From: JACPHD01 sp964526325
GTDB lineage: Bacteria; Patescibacteriota; Patescibacteriia; Patescibacteriales; GWC2-42-12
Assembly: GCA_964526325.1 (NCBI GenBank)
Contig: CAZGKM010000011.1
Span: forward strand, 1 to 45,336
Direction of reading: 5' to 3'
Length of the DNA: 45,336 bases
Shown: one piece after another, positions 24,824 through 31,039 of the stretch
How the letters are laid out: each line of letters begins with the position of its first letter
Numbering within the stretch: position 1 is the first letter of the stretch
Program-made: the position numbers and the translations under genes
Notes under the pieces: generated by a model
Database searches by the model: none
The model's input: the letters and a program-made list of their open reading frames with translations, nothing else
What the model was told of the DNA's origin: nothing

Positions 24824-26761
24824 TTATTTCCTCTCATACTTAAACACAAACACCTCGCCGTTATTAATTACCTGCCAACTATCGGCGGATAGCTTGGCTT
24901 CGTCCAGAATTTTAATGAAGGCCCACCAATATCTGTTTAAAACAAAATAACTTTCGTTAACCCCGGCTAAATCCATGGCCGCGAGCATTGTTTCGCGGCT
25001 TGGTTTTTTATATACCATATCCAGATAAGATTGATAAAGCGGCGAACTCGTCGGAATCGGGTAGTAAAACAGCTGATCCGGACCGTAATATTTTTTAAAG
25101 CCGAATTGGCTTAAGGCGGCTACGCTTACTTGCTGATTGGCTAAAACTATGTAGTCGTTTTTGGCATTCTCGTTAATCCATTTAACTGCGTTTAAGTCAG
25201 CGCCGGAAACCGAATAACCATGGGAATTAAAATAATTATCGTAGCGCGGATATGTTATATATAAAGCAGAGCTGATCAATAAACATAAAAACACGGCGAA
25301 ACTGAAAATGATAAAAGTATTTTGCTTATTAATTTTTTCAAGCAAGGCATAAATCGAAAGAATAAAGAATGGCAAAAGAAATAAAATGGCGGCGATTAAT
25401 ATTCTTTGCGGATAATCGTCTCTTTCATAATTTATTAAAAAAGCGAACGGAATTTTTGCCGTAATTAAATATGACATGAATAAAGCGGCGGAAAGTGTAA
25501 AGTAAAGCCATAAAATTTTGCATTTATCCCTATGCTTATAAGCGATAAAAATACCGCTTAAAACCAGTAAAATAAAAATAAATTTCAAATTAAAGCCGTA
25601 AAGATAAGCAAAATTTAAAATAAAATTTTCTTGGCCGGGAATATTTAATTGCAGTTGGCTTGCGCTTTGGGTTAAATTTTCGCTCGGCGCAGCCACGGCC
25701 AAATTCCTGTTTAAAAAATAAAAAGAAGCCGGCAATATAAAAACGGTTATTATTATTAAGCAGGGATAAATATATTTTTTTATTTTATTTTCGCTATGAT
25801 AAACGGCCAATAAAGAGCAAAATAACAAGGCCGGAATGCCGGCGACCGGATGAGTAATGGCCGCGGCTAATGATAAAAGTAAAATAATTAAAAAGTCATA
25901 ATAATTTTTGCAAGTTAACCCCAATAAAATCGCTAAAATCAAAAATAAATAAGCCAGGTTTTGCGGGGTAGTAACAATTAAAATGGGGAAGCTTAAAGCC
26001 AAAAAGCTTAAAATTAGCATTAAATTTAGGCTGGCCGAATCAAACCAAGATTTTAAAACGCGCCAGAGAATTAAAGGCAGAAATACGGCGGCCACGAGCG
26101 GCAAGAAAATTTTATCAAGCCAAACTATGGGAATGTCGGTAATTTTATGGGTTAATATAACCAAAGCATATTGCCCTAGGTAATAAAATGGCTTGGGTTC
26201 AACCGCTCCGGTTTTATCTATTAAATTTTCGGTTGCTTGATGGATAAACGGGTCATAGCCGTAACCGATCTTATATATTATAAGAGCAATCGAAAAAGAT
26301 AGAAAATAATGAAAAATAATAAAAGGTAAAGCGAATTTTTTATTTACGATGATATTGCCGATTAAAAATAAAGTAGCTATACTATAAAAAATAAAAAAAT
26401 ATTTTGGCGCTATTTGCCAGGGAGATACTATGGCCGCAGCGGTTTGATGGCTGAACAAAACATAAAAACAAAAAACTAAAACTAAAAGATAAGCTCCGGC
26501 GGTAAAGATTCTTAAACCTAAAGAAAAGTGGTTATTGTTTTTATCAGCAATATCTTTTTCTTTTTTAAGACGCCTGGTTTTTTTGCTTGCCAAAAGGTGA
26601 AAATATTGTATAATAATAAAGGTAATTATAGCTAAAATTAAACTAATTATAATACCAAGCTTATTTAGCGAATAAAAACGATAAACCACGCCGCCGAATA
26701 CCGAAGCAAGGCAGATTAATATTAAGAGTGAATCAATGATATTTCGGAGTTTGTTATTCAT
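24824..26761 (-). CDS. polytopic membrane protein, unknown, in the glycan locus
   Basis: 645 residues with about 13-14 hydrophobic helices and a soluble C-terminal domain (about 530-645, from YPRYDNYFNSHGYSVSGADLNAVKW, which is given here only as position; key words are DLNAVKWINENA and the Trp/Tyr-rich end). Helix-rich layout with short loops and a C-terminal outer domain is typical of GT-C membrane glycosyltransferases or oligosaccharyl transferases, but no decisive DxD or ExD motif stands out; HEXX motifs are absent. The only reverse-strand gene within the glycan locus. Upstream lies a TGG-TAAAAT extended -10 that would start RNA about 3 nt before the ATG, i.e. leaderless. Its stop lies 3 nt beyond the stop of the convergent GT4 gene. 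Confidence 0.75.
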   Translation of the reverse strand: MNNKLRNIIDSLLILICLASVFGGVVYRFYSLNKLGIIISLILAIITFIIIQYFHLLASKKTRRLKKEKDIADKNNNHFSLGLRIFTAGAYLLVLVFCFYVLFSHQTAAAIVSPWQIAPKYFFIFYSIATLFLIGNIIVNKKFALPFIIFHYFLSFSIALIIYKIGYGYDPFIHQATENLIDKTGAVEPKPFYYLGQYALVILTHKITDIPIVWLDKIFLPLVAAVFLPLILWRVLKSWFDSASLNLMLILSFLALSFPILIVTTPQNLAYLFLILAILLGLTCKNYYDFLIILLLSLAAAITHPVAGIPALLFCSLLAVYHSENKIKKYIYPCLIIITVFILPASFYFLNRNLAVAAPSENLTQSASQLQLNIPGQENFILNFAYLYGFNLKFIFILLVLSGIFIAYKHRDKCKILWLYFTLSAALFMSYLITAKIPFAFLINYERDDYPQRILIAAILFLLPFFILSIYALLEKINKQNTFIIFSFAVFLCLLISSALYITYPRYDNYFNSHGYSVSGADLNAVKWINENAKNDYIVLANQQVSVAALSQFGFKKYYGPDQLFYYPIPTSSPLYQSYLDMVYKKPSRETMLAAMDLAGVNESYFVLNRYWWAFIKILDEAKLSADSWQVINNGEVFVFKYERK

Positions 26762-26770
26762 TATCTTTAC

Positions 26771-26779
26771 ATTTTACCA
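26771..26779 (-). promoter_or_regulatory. extended -10 of the reverse-strand membrane protein
   Basis: On the minus strand TGGTAAAAT (complement of 26771-26779). Its expected start site is about 3 nt before the ATG. Confidence 0.45.
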
Positions 26780-26785
26780 TACTTT

Positions 26786-27328
26786 ATGATAATTTCCATG
26801 ATTGTTTATGCTCTTGGCATCGCTTTTTTATTATTGATTATTGTCTGCGGTTTTAGCTTATTTTTTTCGGTTTTATCGTTTGCCCCATGGGTGCCGAGCC
26901 GTAACCGCGATTTAGATAGAATTTTTAAACTAGCGGATTTAAAGCCGGGACAAACTTTTTATGATTTGGGCTGCGGCGACGGGAGAATAGTAATTTACGC
27001 GGCCAAAAATTTTAAAGTTAAAGCTATCGGCCTGGAAATATCACTGCTATTTTATTTAATTTGTAAAATTAAGCAAGTTTTAAATAAGCAAAGCGATATT
27101 GAATTTAAGTTTAAAAATTTATATAAAGAAAATTTGGCTTCGGCCGATGTCGTTTATTTTTTCGGCATACCTCATACCTTGGACAAACAATTTTGCGAAA
27201 AACTTAAAAAAGAATTAAAGCCGAAAGCCAAAGTTATTTCTTATTCGTTTAAACTGCATGGCTGGGAACCGAAAATTATAGACAAGCCAAGCGAAAAAGA
27301 CCTGCCGATTTATTTGTATGAAACGTAA
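26786..27328 (+). CDS. membrane-anchored class I SAM methyltransferase
   Basis: 180 residues: an N-terminal membrane helix (about 5-30), then a Rossmann methyltransferase domain with motif I DLGCGDGRIVI (60-70), acidic Glu79 in GLEIS after the second strand, and DVVYFFGIPHTL as motif IV region. This layout matches small membrane-tethered lysine-methyltransferase-like proteins (ATPSCKMT/FAM173 type), but the substrate here cannot be read. The gene diverges from the reverse-strand membrane protein with only 24 nt between them and lies 5 nt before the next gene. The second Met (residue 5, position 26798) is an alternative start. Confidence 0.82.
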   Translation: MIISMIVYALGIAFLLLIIVCGFSLFFSVLSFAPWVPSRNRDLDRIFKLADLKPGQTFYDLGCGDGRIVIYAAKNFKVKAIGLEISLLFYLICKIKQVLNKQSDIEFKFKNLYKENLASADVVYFFGIPHTLDKQFCEKLKKELKPKAKVISYSFKLHGWEPKIIDKPSEKDLPIYLYET

Positions 27329-27333
27329 AATTT

Positions 27334-29106
27334 ATGATATTCGCAATTATTAAAAATTGGCTGAAAAAATATTGGCGCTTAATTATTTTAATAATAGCCG
27401 CCGGTTGTTTTTTCGCCGGCACGGCCAGTTTTAATTATTATACTCAATCGGCTGATTTTATTAAATGGCTTTCGCCCGATGAATCGGCTAATTATAATTT
27501 TGCCAAATTATACGCCCAGGAAAACCGGCTGACTATTTTTGAAAAATATAATATTCAATCTTTTGACATCCTGCATCCGCGCAGCGTCAGAAGTGATTTC
27601 GGCTGGCTTAAGCCGGTAAGTTTTTTGGGCATTATTTTAATTTACGGTAAAATCGCGAGTCTAACATCTTATAAAATCTTACCTTTTTTAACGCCGTTTT
27701 TCGCCGCGCTGGGAATTATTTTTTACTATCTTTTAATAAAAGAAGTTTTCGGCAAACGCAATGCCTTGATATCAGCGCTCGTCTTAACGGTTTTCCCGCC
27801 GTATGTTTATTATAGCGCCCGCAGCATGTTCCATAACGTGCTGTTCGTCGTACTGCTTATTATAAGCCTTTACTTCGCCTGTTTAGCCGCAAAAAAGAAA
27901 AAAGGGGAGACAGACGAAAATAAAATTATAACTCCCGCCTCTAAAATTTTGCCTGATTTATTCGCGGCTTTAAGCGGCGCTTTTTTAGGCTTAACCATAA
28001 TCACCCGTTCTTCGGAATTAATCTGGCTGATTCCGCTTTGGCTTATAATTTGGCTATTCAATATAAAAAAATTCGGCATAATAAAACTCCTGATTTTTAT
28101 TGCTTGCTTATTATTTGCTCTGTCGCCGGCCATATATTGGAATAAAATATTATATCAATCATATTGGCGCGGAGGCTATAATGAAATGAACCAGTCTATT
28201 TTAAATATCGCCAATGCAAGTTCGGAAATTTTTAAAACCGGCGCCGTAAATTCCGAGGCATTGAAAAACAGCTTTACGCAATTAAAAAATAATTTTTTTC
28301 ATTTTGGCTGGCAGCCGTATAAAAGCTTGAAAATGCTGTATTTTTATTTCGCCAAAATGTTTTATTGGATTTTTTGGCCGGCTTTTTTTGGATTTATATT
28401 ATTACTGTCAAAAATAACAAAATGGCGGGCCAAGCATTACGCGTTTTTATTGGCTTTGTTCATCTGCGCCATAATTTTAATTTCTTATTACGGCAGCTGG
28501 GATTTTCATGACAACCCCGACCCGAGAAGCCGCACGATCGGCAATTCCTACACCCGCTATTGGCTGCCGATTTATTTGGGCGCTATTCCTTTAGCCGTTA
28601 TTTTTTTGGTAAAATTTTCCAAAATTTTCAGGAAAAAAATATTAATTTACGGCTTGCGCTTTTTAATAATTTCTTTGGTATTTTTTATTTCCATTAAGTT
28701 CGTTTTATTCGGCTCGGAAGAAGGCTTGATGAAATCAGCGCAAAAACAATTGGCGTCGCGCCAAGAATATGAAAAAGTTTTAAGCTTAACCGAGAATAGA
28801 GCGGTTATCGTCACCCAATATCATGACAAGCTTTTATTTCCGGCCAGAAAGGTAATAGTCGGCCTGTTTGACGACCCTAATATGATTAAAGAATACGCGA
28901 TTCTGACTAAATATCTGCCGGTTTACTATTATAATTTTACTTTTCCGGAAAAAGATTTGAATTATTTAAATAACAGGAAACTGCCGGATTTCGGCTTAAA
29001 CATCGAAGCGGTGTCTAAAGTTACCGACGACTTTACTCTATATCGCTTTTTGCCTGTAGCTTTTGCCACGTCAACGGCCGAAACCGTTAAGTTTCCCAAT
29101 AAATAA
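27334..29106 (+). CDS. PMT/GT39-like polytopic glycosyltransferase
   Basis: GT-C fold enzyme using a polyprenyl-phosphate sugar on the outer membrane face. Seen: first helix (about 14-35), then the outer loop with DESANYNFAKLYAQENRL (about 49-66), where Asp49-Glu50 form the acidic pair typical of PMT_2/ArnT-like enzymes; about 9-10 further helices, and a C-terminal outer domain (about 470-590) rich in aromatic residues. The Gly/Trp/Tyr-containing loop YNEMNQSILNI follows the sixth helix. Starts 5 nt after the methyltransferase; would be the natural user of the lipid-linked sugar made by the GT2/DUF2304 pair. Confidence 0.8.
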   Translation: MIFAIIKNWLKKYWRLIILIIAAGCFFAGTASFNYYTQSADFIKWLSPDESANYNFAKLYAQENRLTIFEKYNIQSFDILHPRSVRSDFGWLKPVSFLGIILIYGKIASLTSYKILPFLTPFFAALGIIFYYLLIKEVFGKRNALISALVLTVFPPYVYYSARSMFHNVLFVVLLIISLYFACLAAKKKKGETDENKIITPASKILPDLFAALSGAFLGLTIITRSSELIWLIPLWLIIWLFNIKKFGIIKLLIFIACLLFALSPAIYWNKILYQSYWRGGYNEMNQSILNIANASSEIFKTGAVNSEALKNSFTQLKNNFFHFGWQPYKSLKMLYFYFAKMFYWIFWPAFFGFILLLSKITKWRAKHYAFLLALFICAIILISYYGSWDFHDNPDPRSRTIGNSYTRYWLPIYLGAIPLAVIFLVKFSKIFRKKILIYGLRFLIISLVFFISIKFVLFGSEEGLMKSAQKQLASRQEYEKVLSLTENRAVIVTQYHDKLLFPARKVIVGLFDDPNMIKEYAILTKYLPVYYYNFTFPEKDLNYLNNRKLPDFGLNIEAVSKVTDDFTLYRFLPVAFATSTAETVKFPNK

Positions 29107-29110
29107 TCAT

Positions 29111-30265
29111 ATGGAAAATATTAATAAAATAAAACGCATCGGTTTTGACGCCCGTTTTTACGGCCCCTTAGGCAAAGGGCTTGGCAGATATACGCAGGAG
29201 ATTATCGATAATATAATTAAAATCGACCAAGATAATGAATATATTGTTTTTTTACGCAGAGAAAATTTTTCTTCTTTTAAATGCGATGGCCTGCGGGTGA
29301 AAAAAGTTCTCCTTTATATAAAATGGTACGGTTTAGCCGAGCAGATTATTTTTCCTTTTTATATTTGGCGTTATAAGCTTGATTTAATGCACTTTCCGCA
29401 TTTTAATGTGCCGATTTTTTGCCCGGTTAAATTTATTATTACCATTCATGACCTGATTTTAATAAAATTTCCGACTTTGCGGGCTACGACTTTAGGGCCG
29501 GTTATTTATAAAATAAAAAGCCTGGGTTATAAAATTGTCATCTCGCTGGCGGTTAAACGTTCAAAAAAAATTTTAACCGTATCGGGCTATACTAAAGACG
29601 ACTTAATCAAGCAGTTTGATATTAAGCCTTATAAAATAATCGTAACATACGAAGGCGTGGCGGAATTAGCTAAAGCCCATGCGCCGGTTGATGCTAATAC
29701 GGTGCTAAATAAACACGGCATTAAAGCGCCGTATTTGCTTTACGTCGGCAATGCTTATCCGCATAAAAATTTAGAAGCTTTAATAAAAGTTTTTTCCGCA
29801 ATAAATAAAAATTTTTCAGATTTAAGATTGATTTTAGTGGGAAAAGAAGATTATTTTTACAATCGGCTTAAAGCCTACGCTAAAAATTTTTCAAATAATA
29901 TAATTTTTCCGGGCTATATTCCGGATAATGAATTAAAAGTGCTGTACGCTAACGCTATCCTTTACGTTTTTCCTTCGTTTTACGAAGGTTTCGGCCTGCC
30001 GCCTCTTGAAGCTATGGCGCATGGCTTGCCGGTCGTCAGCTCAAATAAAACCTGTCTGCCGGAAATACTTGGCGCGGCCGCGCTCTATTTTAACCCGACA
30101 GATAATATGGACATAAAATATGTAATTGAAAAAGCCATGGCTGATAAAAATTTACGCGCTGATTTACGAAGCAGGGGATATGAATTGGTAAAAAAATACA
30201 GCTGGATAGATTGCGCGAATAAAACTCTTGAAGTTTATAAAAATATTTTATTTAAGCAAAATTAA
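29111..30265 (+). CDS. GT4-family glycosyltransferase (4)
   Basis: 384 residues if begun at 29111 (MENINKIKRIGFDARFYG), 4 nt after the upstream stop. An upstream in-frame ATG at 29063 would add 16 residues (MPRQRPKPLSF...) that overlap the previous gene and resemble nothing, so I reject it. Seen: IGFDARFYGPLGKGLGRYTQ with the glycine loop, TVSGYTKDDLIKQF, donor-domain start LLYVGNAYPHKNLEALI, and PSFYEGFGLPPLEAMAHGLPV with the Glu pair. Closest in style to GT4 (1) at 16753. The last forward gene of the locus; a bidirectional terminator follows. Confidence 0.92.
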   Translation: MENINKIKRIGFDARFYGPLGKGLGRYTQEIIDNIIKIDQDNEYIVFLRRENFSSFKCDGLRVKKVLLYIKWYGLAEQIIFPFYIWRYKLDLMHFPHFNVPIFCPVKFIITIHDLILIKFPTLRATTLGPVIYKIKSLGYKIVISLAVKRSKKILTVSGYTKDDLIKQFDIKPYKIIVTYEGVAELAKAHAPVDANTVLNKHGIKAPYLLYVGNAYPHKNLEALIKVFSAINKNFSDLRLILVGKEDYFYNRLKAYAKNFSNNIIFPGYIPDNELKVLYANAILYVFPSFYEGFGLPPLEAMAHGLPVVSSNKTCLPEILGAAALYFNPTDNMDIKYVIEKAMADKNLRADLRSRGYELVKKYSWIDCANKTLEVYKNILFKQN

Positions 30266-30293
30266 AAGGCCGAATCGTTTTGATTCAGCCTTT
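30265..30293. terminator. bidirectional terminator
   Basis: 12-bp stem 30265-30276 with 30282-30293, one mismatch, GTTTT loop. On the forward strand it follows the GT4 stop directly; on the reverse strand it lies 27 nt after the stop of the 30320-30838 gene and is followed by TTTTAATTTT. Confidence 0.85.
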
Positions 30294-30309
30294 ATAAAAT
30301 TTACTTTTT

Positions 30310-30319
30310 TCACCTCCTT
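30310..30319 (-). promoter_or_regulatory. orphan perfect Shine-Dalgarno sequence
   Basis: On the minus strand AAGGAGGTGA lies immediately after the stop codon of the 30320-30838 gene; it is fully complementary to the common 16S 3' end, yet no reading frame follows before the terminator. Confidence 0.6.
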
Positions 30320-30838
30320 TTACACTACGGCTTCTTTTAAAAATTGATCATTTTCATCTTCTTCATCAATAAACATAAATTCGCCGACCCGGTCGTCGTT
30401 CGCTTTGTTAGGTATCCGGTGCAAACAATGCACGGACATTACGCCGTTGACGTTTCTCCAGCAATGAAAATGCGTCCACGCATCTTTATAAATCAGTTGA
30501 TCAAGAATTTTTAAAGTCTGGTCGTTTGGCCGCACTTTGCCGGACTTTGAGCTGAATGTAACAACTAAAACATAACGGATTGAACTGCCATCGCCATTGG
30601 CACCTTTTTTGTAATAATGGGTGTTGGTGATAGTATAACCAGACTTTATGAGTTGGCTGACAAATAATTTTATGGTAACTTGATCGCCTTCGCCATGCTC
30701 GCCAACTTTTACGCCGTTGGCTAATCTTTTTTCACAAATCTTTGCTTCATTTCGCTCAACGAACCTGGCTCCGAATGGAACTAATTCAGGATTTGTGAAT
30801 TGGAAAAACACTAAAACCTTATCCGGATATTCTTTCAT
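30320..30838 (-). CDS. unknown 172-aa protein, strongly expressed signals
   Basis: I do not recognise the family. Soluble, mixed alpha/beta by composition, no signal peptide. Noticeable stretches are HGEGDQVTIKLFVSQL (about 47-62), which resembles nothing I know, a HYYKKGANGDGSSIRYVLVV stretch (about 74-93), the WTHFHCWRNVNGVMSVHCLH segment (about 120-139) with several His and Cys that could bind metal, and an acidic tail (FIDEEDENDQF). The SD AAAGGAGGA lies 6-7 nt before the ATG and fixes the start; the promoter is almost perfect consensus. It stands alone on the reverse strand between two forward loci. Confidence 0.75.
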   Translation of the reverse strand: MKEYPDKVLVFFQFTNPELVPFGARFVERNEAKICEKRLANGVKVGEHGEGDQVTIKLFVSQLIKSGYTITNTHYYKKGANGDGSSIRYVLVVTFSSKSGKVRPNDQTLKILDQLIYKDAWTHFHCWRNVNGVMSVHCLHRIPNKANDDRVGEFMFIDEEDENDQFLKEAVV

Positions 30839-30888
30839 TTTTTATTCCTCCTTTTATATGTTTATTAAAAGAACATTTTTAACCTTAT

Positions 30889-30917
30889 AATATAACACAC
30901 TTATAATTAATTGTCAA
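30889..30917 (-). promoter_or_regulatory. strong reverse-strand promoter
   Basis: Minus strand: TTGACA (complement of 30912-30917), 17-nt spacer, TATATT (complement of 30889-30894). Drives the unknown 172-aa gene with a leader of about 43 nt. Confidence 0.8.
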
Positions 30918-30921
30918 TAAT

Positions 30922-30951
30922 TTGTTCAAAAATATTTATTTGTGTTATAAT
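30922..30951 (+). promoter_or_regulatory. promoter of DUF4012 protein 2
   Basis: TTGTTC (30922-30927), 18-nt spacer, TATAAT (30946-30951). Divergent from the reverse-strand promoter, -35 boxes only 4 nt apart, so both could share an operator. Confidence 0.55.
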
Positions 30952-31002
30952 ACGATTTAGAAGCGGTATTATTTGTTAGAACATTAAGACCGCCAAATTT
31001 GA

Positions 31003-31020
31003 TGTAAAAAATATTTTACA
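31003..31020 (+). promoter_or_regulatory. palindrome in the leader of DUF4012 protein 2
   Basis: TGTAAAA (31003-31009) and TTTTACA (31014-31020) around AATA, followed by a T-run. Reads as a weak attenuator hairpin or an operator. A second possible stem GCGGT/ACCGC lies at 30963-30993. Confidence 0.35.
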
Positions 31021-31039
31021 AATTTTTTTTATTGAAAAA

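Noticed and set aside
29063..29110. Upstream start for the fourth GT4 gene
   Set aside because: The 16 extra residues overlap the previous gene and resemble no GT4 N-terminus; the ATG at 29111 directly precedes the conserved IGFDARFYG strand.
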